Source of the DNA: Devosia equisanguinis
Lineage (GTDB): Bacteria > Pseudomonadota > Alphaproteobacteria > Rhizobiales > Hyphomicrobiaceae
Length of the DNA: 54,721 bases
Direction: 5' to 3'
Assembly: GCA_945889015.1 (NCBI GenBank)
Contig: CAMDBL010000005.1
Coordinates: 1-54,721 of the forward strand
Part shown: positions 20,806 to 29,910 of the stretch, one piece after another
How the letters are laid out: each line of letters opens with the position of its first letter
Position numbering within the stretch: the first letter of the stretch is position 1
The notes under the pieces: generated by a model
The model's database searches: none
Told to the model about the DNA's origin: nothing
What the model saw: only the letters and a program-made list of their open reading frames with translations
Translations under genes and position numbers: made by a program

Positions 20806-20913
20806 GCGCGGACCATAGCGAACGCAGGCGCGGCTGTCGCGGGGGGACGGGTGCGACAGGCGCGGACTTATCGTCCCCGTCTGGCTCGCACGCTCGAGGA
20901 CCCGCCGCGCGGC

Positions 20914-21243
20914 TCAGTCGTCGATGAACAGCCGGGCGCCGGCCGTGGTGCGGGACCGGTGCGGCTCGGCGCCGTCGGCGACCTGGTAGCTCTGGCCGGT
21001 GGTCATCGTGAAGCGGCGCCCGTCCTCCAGCTCGGTCTCGAGTTCGCCCGAGAGCACCAACAGGATGTGCCCCTTGGAGCACCAGTGGTCGGCGAGGTAG
21101 CCCGGGCTGTACTCGACCATACGGACGCGGATGCCGCCGAACTCGCGCGTGCGCCAGTTGGCGACGCCGGTCTCGCCCCGATGCTCGCTCGCGGGGACCG
21201 TGGACCAGTCCGTGGTGCCGAATGGGATGTCGTGCATCTGCAT
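20914..21243 (-). CDS. DHCW-motif cupin fold protein
   Basis: MQMHDIPFGTTDWSTVPASEHRGETG...GYLADHWCSKGHILLVLSGELETELEDG. Confidence 0.88.
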   Translation of the reverse strand: MQMHDIPFGTTDWSTVPASEHRGETGVANWRTREFGGIRVRMVEYSPGYLADHWCSKGHILLVLSGELETELEDGRRFTMTTGQSYQVADGAEPHRSRTTAGARLFIDD

Positions 21244-21524
21244 GGTGTCGTCTGCTCCCTTTGTGACTGGAGGTCGGATTGTCTTGCGATCGGTGGAGCA
21301 CGAGGTCAAACGGGCAAGGACCACTCCTCCGCAATAGGCCTGCCGTCTCGTCTTGCCAACCCGGCTGGACGTGGTGGCGGATGGACTGGAACATTCCACG
21401 CTGCCGGGCATAGCGGATTTCGCCGGGCTGCACTAAATTGTCGGCATCGTGTGTGATGGGTCAGCGACGGCATATCCCCACACGCGGGAATGCCGCAGGG
21501 CAGCCACCAGAGGTTGAACGCACC

Positions 21525-22466
21525 GTGCAGCCGAAGCCCCAGGACTACAGCTTCGATCTCGATGCCGCGCTCGCGGCCGTGGTCGGTCTCAAGGTGACGG
21601 TGTCGAGCGACGCCTTCACCGCCGAGACGCTCGGGACCGAGCGTGCCGGCAACGGCGTGATCATCCGCAAGGATGGCCTCGTCCTGACCATCGGCTATCT
21701 GGTGATCGAGGCCGAGACCATCTGGATCCAGCTCGCCGACGGGCGGGCCGTGCCGGGACATCTGCTGGCCTACGATCACGAGACCGGCTTTGGCCTGGTG
21801 CAGGCGCTGACCCGCACCGATTTCCCGTTCCTGGAGCTCGGCAGCTCGCTCGAAGCGCGCATCGGTGACGACGTCGTCGTGGGCGGCGCTGGCGGCGCTC
21901 AGCATTCGCTGGCGGCGCGTATCATCGCCAAACAGGAGTTCGCGGGCTACTGGGAGTATCTGCTGGATCAGGCGCTGTTCACGGCGCCCTCGCATCCCAA
22001 CTGGGGCGGCACGGCGCTGATCGATCTGCAAGGCAAGCTGATCGGCATCGGCTCGCTGCAGCTCCAGTACACCAAGTCCGACAACTCGACCGACAACCTG
22101 AACATGATGGTGCCGGTCGATCTGCTGAAGCCGATCCTCGTCGATCTCGTCAAGCGCGGACGCGCCGATCGTCCGGTGCGGCCCTGGCTCGGTCTGTACG
22201 CGACCGAGGTCGGCAACCGTTTGGTGATCGCGGGGCTTTCCAGCCGCGGGCCGGCCCGCGCGGCCGACTTGCGCGGCGGCGATGTCGTGCTGGACGTGGC
22301 GGGCGTCGAGGTGGCGACGCTGGCGGCGTTCTACCGGCGGGTATGGTCGATGGGGGCGGCCGGCGTCGATATCCCGATGCGGGTGTATCGCAAGGGCAAG
22401 ACGCTGAGTATCAATGTCCGCTCCGGCGATCGCGCCAGCTTCTTCAAGCCGCCGACGTTGCATTGA
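21525..22466 (+). CDS. HtrA/S1C-like protein with PDZ domain, catalytic triad apparently lost
   Basis: GNGVIIRKDGLVLTIGYLV..., HPNWGGTALIDLQGKLIGIGSLQ, PDZ-like RPWLGLYATEVGNRLVIAGLSSRGPARAADLRGGDVVLDVAGVEV. GTG start assumed; start uncertain. Confidence 0.82.
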   Translation: MQPKPQDYSFDLDAALAAVVGLKVTVSSDAFTAETLGTERAGNGVIIRKDGLVLTIGYLVIEAETIWIQLADGRAVPGHLLAYDHETGFGLVQALTRTDFPFLELGSSLEARIGDDVVVGGAGGAQHSLAARIIAKQEFAGYWEYLLDQALFTAPSHPNWGGTALIDLQGKLIGIGSLQLQYTKSDNSTDNLNMMVPVDLLKPILVDLVKRGRADRPVRPWLGLYATEVGNRLVIAGLSSRGPARAADLRGGDVVLDVAGVEVATLAAFYRRVWSMGAAGVDIPMRVYRKGKTLSINVRSGDRASFFKPPTLH

Positions 22467-22514
22467 GGCCGTGAGGCGACCAGGAACCGCGGCGTCCGCC
22501 GCGCGCGCTCCACG

Positions 22515-23186
22515 TCACACCGGCAAGCCGGACTTGGTCTCGCGCGCCACCTTGTAGTAGGCCCACAGCATTCGCGCCGCGACGCCGCGCCAGGGTCGCC
22601 AGCGCGCGGCGATCACCTCGAGTTCGAGCGGTGTGGGGCGCTCGGGCAGCGCCAGCGCCATCTGGGCTGCGACCTGCAACGCAAGATCTCCCGGCGCGAA
22701 CGCGTCGCGGCGGCCGACACAGAACATGTCGAAGATATCGGCGGTCCAGGGCCCGATGCCGCGGACCGAGACCAGCGCCTCGCGCAAGGCCGGCTCCGGT
22801 GCGCGCGCCAGCATGTCGAACGCAAGCCGACCGTCGGAGACGGCTTCGGCGGCGGCACGTAGTGTCAGAACCTTGCCGCGCGACAGGCCGGCCCCGCGCA
22901 AGGTCGCGTCGTCCAGCGCCAGCAGGCCCGCCGCGCCGAACGGCTGCACCAGCGCGAGCGTGCGTCCCCAGATCGCCTCGGCGCTCGCGACCGACAACTG
23001 CTGGCCGACGATGATCCGGGCGAGGCCCTCGAAACCCGCCGCGCGCCGCCTCAGCGGTGGATCGCCGGCGAGGTCGTGCGCCAGCCGCATCCCCGCGCAC
23101 TTGCGGCGCAGCGCCTTCATGCCGAGGCGGATGTCCGCCTCCGACTGGATGAAACCCGAGTGCCTGGTGCCTCGTACCTCGGACAT
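22515..23186 (-). CDS. DNA-3-methyladenine glycosylase family protein (HhH-GPD)
   Basis: FEGLARIIVGQQLSVASAEAIWGR, VRGIGPWTADIFDMFCVGRRDAFAPGDLALQ (HhH-GPD with catalytic Asp). Confidence 0.9.
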   Translation of the reverse strand: MSEVRGTRHSGFIQSEADIRLGMKALRRKCAGMRLAHDLAGDPPLRRRAAGFEGLARIIVGQQLSVASAEAIWGRTLALVQPFGAAGLLALDDATLRGAGLSRGKVLTLRAAAEAVSDGRLAFDMLARAPEPALREALVSVRGIGPWTADIFDMFCVGRRDAFAPGDLALQVAAQMALALPERPTPLELEVIAARWRPWRGVAARMLWAYYKVARETKSGLPV

Positions 23187-23282
23187 CGACCACCGATCTC
23201 GTGCTTCCTGTCGCCGCCCGAGGGCGCTAACGTGAGGAGCAGGATGACGGTAATCGCACACTCTCGTCCAGAGGTCTCCGCC

Positions 23283-23807
23283 ATGTCCCGCTCGCGTTCG
23301 CTCATCGTGATCACCGCCGCCGCCCTGCTCGCGGCCTCGCCCGTCCAGGCTCTCAGCCAGCAGGCCGGCGACTGGACCAGCTATCGCAACGCCCGCTACG
23401 GCTTCATGATCGCCTATCCGACCGCGCTGTTTGCGCCCGATCCTGAGAAGGAGAGCGACCAGGGCCGCGCCGTGGTGTCGGGAGACGGGCGCGCGCGGCT
23501 TCTGGTCGGCGCCTTCGAAAACGCCGATCAGACGAGCCTCGCCGCGTATCGTGCGTTCCTGCTGAAGGAGAGCTACGCCGACGCCGCCATCGACTACGCG
23601 CCGGTGCGCGACAAGTGGTTCGTGCTGTCGGGCACGCGCGACGGGAACATGTTCTACGAGCGGGTGACGTTCACCTGCGGCGGGCGGATCATCAACAGCT
23701 GGGCGATGGTCTATCCCGCGGCCGAGCGGCGGGCCTACGACCGCGTGGTCGAGCGGGTCGCGCGCAGCTATGCTGCGGGCGCCGGTGCCAAGGGCCAGTG
23801 CGAGTAG
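23283..23807 (+). CDS. Secreted hypothetical protein
   Basis: MSRSRSLIVITAAALLAASPVQALSQQ signal peptide; YRNARYGFMIAYPTALFAPDPEKESDQGR. Confidence 0.75.
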   Translation: MSRSRSLIVITAAALLAASPVQALSQQAGDWTSYRNARYGFMIAYPTALFAPDPEKESDQGRAVVSGDGRARLLVGAFENADQTSLAAYRAFLLKESYADAAIDYAPVRDKWFVLSGTRDGNMFYERVTFTCGGRIINSWAMVYPAAERRAYDRVVERVARSYAAGAGAKGQCE

Positions 23808-23813
23808 CGCCAC

Positions 23814-24689
23814 GTGCGACCCGTCTTGCGCTTCGCGCCTAGCCCCAACGGTGAGCTGCACCTCGGTCACGCCCTGTCGGCGATCATCGGCTTCGAGATG
23901 GCGCGCGGGCTCGGTGGCCGGTTCCTGGTCAGGATCGAGGATATCGACACGGGGCGCACGCGCGAGACGTTCGTCGAGGGCATCCTCGAGGACTTGGCGT
24001 GGCTCGGGTTGACGTGGGAGCAGCCGGTGCTCAGGCAATCCGAGCATTTCCCGGAATATGCGGCGGCGGGGGCCCGGCTGAAGGCGATGGGCGTGCTCTA
24101 CCCCTGCTTCGCCACGCGCGCCGAGATCCTGGCTGCGGCCAAGCCCGGCGCGATCGATCCCGACGGCGCGCCGCTCTACCCTAGGCTGCACCGGCATCTG
24201 CAACCCGTCGAAGTCGCCGACCGCAAGGGCCGCGGCGAGCCGTTCGCGCTGCGCCTCGACATGGCCAGGGCGATCGCGGCGGCGCGGTACAAGCTCGGTG
24301 GCGCGCCGCTGACCTTCACCGAGTTTTCCCCGTCGGGCACTCGGGAGGACGGACGGACGGTGGAGGTCGAGGCTCATCCGGAACGCTGGGGGGATGCCGT
24401 CGTCGTACGTAAAGACGTGCCGTCGAGCTATCATCTCGCGGTCGTCGTCGACGATGCGCGGCAGGGCGTCACGCACGTCACCCGTGGCCGCGACCTGTAC
24501 GCGGCGACCGACCTGCATCGGCTGCTGCAGGTGCTGCTCGGGCTGCCCGAGCCGCTGTATCATCATCACCGTCTGCTGACCGACGGGGAGGGACGCAAGC
24601 TGTCGAAGAGCGCCCGCGATACGTCGCTGCGAAGCCTGCGGCAGGCAGGAATCTCCCCCGCCGAGATCCGCCGCCGGATCGGGCTTTGA
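23814..24689 (+). CDS. gluQ: Glutamyl-Q tRNA(Asp) synthetase (GluQRS)
   Basis: GTG start; LRFAPSPNGELHLGHALSAI (HIGH), EGRKLSKSARDTSL (KMSKS-like), short aaRS lacking anticodon-binding domain. Confidence 0.92.
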   Translation: MRPVLRFAPSPNGELHLGHALSAIIGFEMARGLGGRFLVRIEDIDTGRTRETFVEGILEDLAWLGLTWEQPVLRQSEHFPEYAAAGARLKAMGVLYPCFATRAEILAAAKPGAIDPDGAPLYPRLHRHLQPVEVADRKGRGEPFALRLDMARAIAAARYKLGGAPLTFTEFSPSGTREDGRTVEVEAHPERWGDAVVVRKDVPSSYHLAVVVDDARQGVTHVTRGRDLYAATDLHRLLQVLLGLPEPLYHHHRLLTDGEGRKLSKSARDTSLRSLRQAGISPAEIRRRIGL

Positions 24690-24820
24690 GGGCGTTCGGC
24701 CCCGCTGCCACACGGCGTCAAGCGATTAGTCACCATATTGGTATTTGCTTGTCGGAACCGGCATTTAGGTCTTAGACTTCCCATCTCTCACTGCCGTCGG
24801 CCGGGTTAACGGGGTTCAGC

Positions 24821-26650
24821 GTGAAGAAGCCGAAAAAGCCGAAGGCGAAGCGCCCGGCGCCCGCCGATACGGGGCGTGGAGCGCGCTCGGCCGGCGACGG
24901 CGGCGCGCAGCTCGGCGCGGCCGCGACGGCGTTTCTGCGCCGCGGATCCCCTCCGCCGGCTGTGACGCCTTCCGCGCGCGATATGCAACCCGGGCCGGGC
25001 AAGATCCTCGAGACAAGCCGGGGAAGCGGGGCACTGGGCGCGTCCGCGCGCGCTTTCCTGCGCAGCACGCCGGCGTCCCGGCCGGGTCCGTCCAGCCGCC
25101 TGACGCGGTCGTTGACCTCGGCGGTGTCGGATACCTTTGACCAGCGCGAGCTGTTGACGCTGCTGGTGCTGCCGTTCTTCCTGTTGGCGTTCGCATTGGC
25201 CCTGAGCCAATCCTGGCGGCACCCTGTGCGCACCGCGCTCGAGACGCCGGTGGCGCCGCGCGGCACCGAGACCGCGATCGCACCGCCGGCAGCTGTCGTG
25301 GCACCGGCTCCACGGCCGGCCCTGCCGACGCCCCCAGTCATCGCCGCGCTGCCGCCTGAGGCACCTGCCGCCGCATCGCCGCCCGCAGTGCAGGCTCCAA
25401 TGGAGCTGGCCCCGCCCGTGGTGCGGCTGCCGGGAACGCCGCCGATTGTCGATACCCCGGTCCCGGTCGAGCTGGCGAAGCCGGTGCCGGTGCTCCGCAC
25501 GGCTCCCCCCGCGATCGCGCTGCCGGAGATCGCGCTCACCGCGCCTGTGCCGGCGCTGCCGACCGCTGCGCCCGAGATCGCGAGGCCCCAGACGGCAAGG
25601 TCGGAGACGGCGTTGCCGCAGATCGCGCTGGCGCCGCCCGCGTTCGTCCTGCCGGCCACGCCCCCGGCGATCACGGCCCCGCCCATGATCGTCGCCTCAC
25701 CGAGTCTCGCGATGCCGGTGACGGCGCCGGCGGTGACGCCTCCGGTCGAGCCGTCGGCCCTACCCGCATGGCCTCGCGCGGCCACGCCGCCTCCGCCGCC
25801 GCCCGCGCAGCGCGAGGCGAAGCTCGCACCCGTGTTGCCACGCTTCGACACCGAGACATCGCCACTGGACGGCCCTCAGGCTTGCCTCGCCACGCCCGGC
25901 TTCGGCCGCCCCGCCTACTCCGTTCGCCCGGTCGCGGCGGGAGAGGATTTCGGCGAGCGGCTCGCCGTCGCCGCGCGCGAGCAGACCGGCGAGTTCGTCG
26001 TCTACAACGACGCCTACCGCCGCATGTCCTTCCCGATGGGCGACGTCCATCCGATGTACGGCGTGTGCACGGACGTGCTCATCCGCGCCTATCGCGCCGT
26101 CGGCGTCGATCTGCAGGAGCTGGTGGCGAAGGCGCGCGTCGGCTCGGGCGACACCAGCATCCAGCACCGCCGCGTCGATACGCTGCGCAAGTTCTTCGCC
26201 GCGAAGGGCGCCTCGCTGCCGATCACGACCTTCCCCGAGGACTACAGGCCCGGCGATGTCGTTTCCTATCACCGGCCGCAGAACGCGCACTCGCGCACGC
26301 ACATCGCCATCGTCAGCGACGTGGTGGCGCCGTCCGGCCGGCTGATGATCGTGCACAATCGTGGCTGGGGCCCGCAGCTCGAGGACGCGCTGTTCGTCGA
26401 CCAGATCACCGGGCATTACCGCTATCTGCCGCAGCCCACGACGCCGCTCGTGGCCGGCACGCGCCGGCCCGCCGAGGCGGCTGCCGGTGTGGCGGCTGCC
26501 TCGCGCAAGCCGGTGGCACGGCCCACGGTGGCCAAGCCCGCGGCGACGACCAAGCCTGTGGTCAAGGCTGCGTTCACGCCGGCCGGCCGTCCGCAGGCGA
26601 CGGCGAGCGCGAAGCCCGCCCGCACCGGCCTGCCGACCGGCCCGCAATGA
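24821..26650 (+). CDS. DUF1287 family protein with N-terminal TM segment and long Pro/Ala-rich linker
   Basis: GTG start; TM LLTLLVLPFFLLAFALALS; about 210 aa Pro/Ala/Val linker; C-terminal VYNDAYRRMSFPMGDVHPMYGVCTDVLIRAYRAVGVDLQELV...GDVVSYHRPQNAHSRTHIAIVSD. Confidence 0.85.
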   Translation: MKKPKKPKAKRPAPADTGRGARSAGDGGAQLGAAATAFLRRGSPPPAVTPSARDMQPGPGKILETSRGSGALGASARAFLRSTPASRPGPSSRLTRSLTSAVSDTFDQRELLTLLVLPFFLLAFALALSQSWRHPVRTALETPVAPRGTETAIAPPAAVVAPAPRPALPTPPVIAALPPEAPAAASPPAVQAPMELAPPVVRLPGTPPIVDTPVPVELAKPVPVLRTAPPAIALPEIALTAPVPALPTAAPEIARPQTARSETALPQIALAPPAFVLPATPPAITAPPMIVASPSLAMPVTAPAVTPPVEPSALPAWPRAATPPPPPPAQREAKLAPVLPRFDTETSPLDGPQACLATPGFGRPAYSVRPVAAGEDFGERLAVAAREQTGEFVVYNDAYRRMSFPMGDVHPMYGVCTDVLIRAYRAVGVDLQELVAKARVGSGDTSIQHRRVDTLRKFFAAKGASLPITTFPEDYRPGDVVSYHRPQNAHSRTHIAIVSDVVAPSGRLMIVHNRGWGPQLEDALFVDQITGHYRYLPQPTTPLVAGTRRPAEAAAGVAAASRKPVARPTVAKPAATTKPVVKAAFTPAGRPQATASAKPARTGLPTGPQ

Positions 26651-26708
26651 TGGGGTAGGCTGCTATCGCCGGTCGCACGTGCGCAGCGCCCGTGCAACCC
26701 GTAGCGGA

Positions 26709-27917
26709 CTAGAACCCGTATTCCTGGCTCTCCCGGCCCGCCGCGATCGAGCGGACCGCCCTGAGCAGGCAGAGCTGCTGGGTGCCGTCCGAGTGCATGA
26801 AGCTCGTCGCGTCGCGCAGGTATTTCTCGATCGGGTGCTCGTGCATGATTGAGGCGCCGCCCAGGATCTCGCCGGCGAGCTTGCAGCACTCGAACGCGAC
26901 CTCCGCCGCCATCACCTTGCAATAAAGGCCGAGCACGCGGGCCTCGCCGATCCGCTGGTCGGCCATCCACGCCGTCTTCCAGATCTGCGCGCGCGCCGCG
27001 TCGAGTTTCATGCCCATGGTGCCGAGCATCAGCGCCACGGCCTGGTGCTCGATGATCGGCTTGCCGCCCTGTTTGCGGTCCTTCGCATACTGCAGCGCGT
27101 ACTCGTAGGCGGCGCGCCCGACACCGAGCACGGTCGCGGCCGCCTCCGGCTTGGAGCCCGGCAGGTACTTGGAGCGCAGGTCCGCCAGCATGCCCTCGCC
27201 GACCAGCAGGTGCGACTTGTGCACCCGCATGTTCTCGAAGTGGAAGGTGCCGTTGGTGGCGAGGCGCTGCGCGCTCTTCTCGTGGAAGAAGCCGGTCTTG
27301 AAGCCCGGCATGTCGGAGGTGACGAAAAACACCGCGCCGCTCTCAGACAGCTTCTTTTTCGGGTCCAGCCGTGTGCAGACGAAATAGATCTTGGCCATGC
27401 AGCCGTTCGACACGTAGCGCTTGGTGCCGTTGATGATGAAGTGGTCGCCGTCGCGGACCGCGGTCGTCTGGAAGTCGATGTCGGGCTCGTCGTAGTAGCC
27501 CTGGTGATCGGAGCCGGTGCCGGGCTCAGTGAATCCGAGTGCCGTGACGCAGGTCGGATCGTCCATGAAAACGGGGATGAATTTCTTCTGTTGCTCGGGC
27601 GTCATCGCCTCGGAGAACATGTGGTTGAACTTCCAGCACTGGTCGAGGATGACCGCGAAGCCGAGATCGCCGACGCCCAGCTCCTCACCGACGATGCTGA
27701 GCGTCAGGATGTCGGCGCCGCCGCCGCCGTAGGCCTTCGGCATGGCGAGCGTGCGCAGCCCGAGCTTGTCGGCCTGCTTGATCCAGTCCCAGGGAATGCG
27801 CTCTTCCGCCGTCGGCAGGCGGTCGCGGCGCAGCACGTCGGGCTGGATCACTTCCTTGACGAACGTGCGCGCGATGTCGCGCCACTTGATCGTCTCGGGC
27901 GAGAGCGTGAAATCCAT
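26709..27917 (-). CDS. Acyl-CoA dehydrogenase family protein
   Basis: 403 aa from MDFTLSPETIKWRDIARTFVKEVIQPDVLRRDRL...; TALGFTEPGTGSD, ACAD blocks. Confidence 0.9.
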   Translation of the reverse strand: MDFTLSPETIKWRDIARTFVKEVIQPDVLRRDRLPTAEERIPWDWIKQADKLGLRTLAMPKAYGGGGADILTLSIVGEELGVGDLGFAVILDQCWKFNHMFSEAMTPEQQKKFIPVFMDDPTCVTALGFTEPGTGSDHQGYYDEPDIDFQTTAVRDGDHFIINGTKRYVSNGCMAKIYFVCTRLDPKKKLSESGAVFFVTSDMPGFKTGFFHEKSAQRLATNGTFHFENMRVHKSHLLVGEGMLADLRSKYLPGSKPEAAATVLGVGRAAYEYALQYAKDRKQGGKPIIEHQAVALMLGTMGMKLDAARAQIWKTAWMADQRIGEARVLGLYCKVMAAEVAFECCKLAGEILGGASIMHEHPIEKYLRDATSFMHSDGTQQLCLLRAVRSIAAGRESQEYGF

Positions 27918-28025
27918 CTGTCTCCTCCATTTTTGCCGCTGGCCGACCGCTGGTCGATCGGCGTCGCCGCGCTCGTTTCTCGAAGCGCTCGCTTTTTGAA
28001 CCCCAGTATCGCACCATCGCGCGAG

Positions 28026-28050
28026 GGTGTCTGACAAGATCTCGGACGCC
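28026..28050. repeat. GGTGTCTGAC-type imperfect hairpin repeat
   Basis: ggtgtctgac-aagatctc-ggacgcc; left arm identical to the element at 2142. Confidence 0.45.
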
Positions 28051-28084
28051 GCTGCAAAGCTCATCCGCATTTTCCGAGGCACTC

Positions 28085-28651
28085 ATGGCGCGCATCCCCT
28101 ATCCCGACCTCGACAAGCTGCAGCCGGAAGCGCGCGAAATGCTGGCGCGGCTGCCGGCGCCGACCAACATCTTCAACATGATCTCGCACGCGGAGAGCTG
28201 CCTCAAACCGGTGATGAAGCTCGGCGGCACGCTGCTCGGCAAGCTGACGCTGGACCCCAAGCTGCGCGAGATGTGCCTGCTGCACGCGGTCAATCTGGTG
28301 GGGGGCGAGTACGAGTGGGTGCAGCACGAACCGATCGCGCGTGACCTCGGGGTCAGCGATGCGCAGATCGCGGCGCTGCGCATCAACGACGGGGCGGCCT
28401 TTTGCTTCGCACCGGCCGAGCGCGCGGCGCTGCGCTTCACGCGCGAGGTTGCGATGGACGTGAAGGCGTCCGAAGCGACGCTGGCGACGGCGCGCACGCA
28501 TTTCGGCGACCGTGAGATCGTCGAGCTGATCGTGCTCGCGGGCTTCTATACGATGCTGGCGCGGGTGACCGAGACGCTCGGTGTCGAGAACGATCCGCCG
28601 ATGGGCAGCGCGCTGGTCAAGGGGATCGAGGCGAGGGTGAAGAAGACGTAG
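28085..28651 (+). CDS. Carboxymuconolactone decarboxylase family protein
   Basis: LREMCLLHAVNLVGGEYEWVQHEPIARDLGVSDAQIAAL...FGDREIVELIVLAGFYTMLARVTETLGVE. Confidence 0.88.
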   Translation: MARIPYPDLDKLQPEAREMLARLPAPTNIFNMISHAESCLKPVMKLGGTLLGKLTLDPKLREMCLLHAVNLVGGEYEWVQHEPIARDLGVSDAQIAALRINDGAAFCFAPAERAALRFTREVAMDVKASEATLATARTHFGDREIVELIVLAGFYTMLARVTETLGVENDPPMGSALVKGIEARVKKT

Positions 28652-28688
28652 GGTGCAATAACGCCAGTCGGCGGATCGCACCCTACGT
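28646..28688. repeat. ACGTAGGGTGC inverted repeat overlapping the preceding stop codon
   Basis: acgtagggtgcaataacgcc-agtc-ggcggatcgcaccctacgt: near-perfect inverted arms; TAG stop at 28649-28651 lies in the left arm. Confidence 0.75.
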
Positions 28689-28737
28689 GTCTGGGGTTGT
28701 CGGTGGTTCCGTAGGTGTCTCTAGCGCACCTGGGGGA

Positions 28738-29736
28738 TCACTTCAGCTTCACGCCGGCCTTCGCCACCACGTCCTTCCACATCGGCACCTCCTTGGCGAT
28801 GACGGCGGCGAGCTCTTCGGAGCTGGTGGCGAGCACGTCGTGGCCGCCCTTCTGCAACCTGTCCTTCATCTCCGGCTTTTTCAGCAGGTCGATTGCCGCC
28901 TTGGCCAGCCGGTCGACGATCTCCTTGGGCGTGCCTTTGGGCGCGGCCATCAGCTGCTTGGTGTCGAGCACGAAATCCGCAAAGCCGAGCTCCGCCATCG
29001 TCGGCACGTTGAGATCGGGCCAGCGCTTCGAGGCGGTGACCGCGAGGCCCTTCAGCGCGCCGGCCTGGATCTGGGGATGCGCCGGCGGCAGCGCCACGCA
29101 ACCGACCTGGGTCGTCTTCGACAGCACGGCCTGCACGGCCGGGCCAGCGCCAGGGAACACCACTTGCGTCGCCTTGATACCGGCGCGGATCTTCAACAGC
29201 TCGAAGGCCAGCATCGGCGTGGTGCCGATGCCGGGGCTCGCGTAGTTGAGCTTGTCGGGATCCTTCTTGGCTGCGGCGATCAGCTCGGCGATCGAATTGA
29301 TGCCGGCGTCGGGATGGGCGATGAAGGCGTTGGGCGAGGTGGTCAGCAGGCTGATCGGGACAAAATCTTTCAGCGGATCGTAAGGGACGGTCGCGTACAG
29401 GCTGGGGTTCAGCAGGAAGGCGCTGGAGGAGACCAGTATGGTGAAACCGTCCGGATCGGCTCGCGCGACGCTGCCGATGGCGATGTTACCGCCGGCGCCG
29501 GCCTTGTTCTCGACGACCACCGTCGCGCCGCCGAGCCCCTCACCGAGCACCTGCGCTACAACGCGGGCGACGATGTCGCTCGGGCCGCCCGGAGCGAACG
29601 GCACGACGAGCTTGATCGGCTTGTCGGCGGGCCAGGCTGCATGGGCTCCGGTCGAGATGAAGGGAGCGGCCAGAGCCACTCCGCCGAGACCGGCAAGCGC
29701 CTTGCGGCGCGTGATGGGGGTGCGTTTGCCGCTCAT
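28738..29736 (-). CDS. Bug/TctC family tripartite tricarboxylate transporter substrate-binding protein
   Basis: 332 aa; WPADKPIKLVVPFAPGGPSDIVARVVAQVL, VENKAGAGGNIAIGSVARADPDG. Confidence 0.92.
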   Translation of the reverse strand: MSGKRTPITRRKALAGLGGVALAAPFISTGAHAAWPADKPIKLVVPFAPGGPSDIVARVVAQVLGEGLGGATVVVENKAGAGGNIAIGSVARADPDGFTILVSSSAFLLNPSLYATVPYDPLKDFVPISLLTTSPNAFIAHPDAGINSIAELIAAAKKDPDKLNYASPGIGTTPMLAFELLKIRAGIKATQVVFPGAGPAVQAVLSKTTQVGCVALPPAHPQIQAGALKGLAVTASKRWPDLNVPTMAELGFADFVLDTKQLMAAPKGTPKEIVDRLAKAAIDLLKKPEMKDRLQKGGHDVLATSSEELAAVIAKEVPMWKDVVAKAGVKLK

Positions 29737-29910
29737 GAGTGCGTTCTCCTGGTTTGTTCTGCCGAGCTTGTACTCCCTATAGCAGGAAGCGTCCGCCGCG
29801 CGCAGGTGGATGCGACGAGACGCCGGAGTGCAAGTAGGGGGCGCATCTCCTCTCCCGGCCTCGGTGCACGGGACAGGGAGAAGGAGAAAAGGAGAGGAAA
29901 GAGTGATTTC

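Noticed and set aside
19850-21433. N-terminal extension of the VWA ORF (937 aa)
   Set aside because: Antisense-like out-of-frame reading of moxR and cupin; a TTG start coupled to the moxR stop is more plausible.
25260-25830. Possible DNA tandem repeat or CRISPR-like array
   Set aside because: It is low-complexity Pro/Ala-rich coding sequence with no fixed repeat unit or spacers.
29806-29900. Purine/pyrimidine-rich intergenic stretch (ctcctctcccggcc...gggagaaggagaaaaggagagg)
   Set aside because: Weak inverted-repeat character; may be a degenerate repeat, but pairing is too irregular to call.
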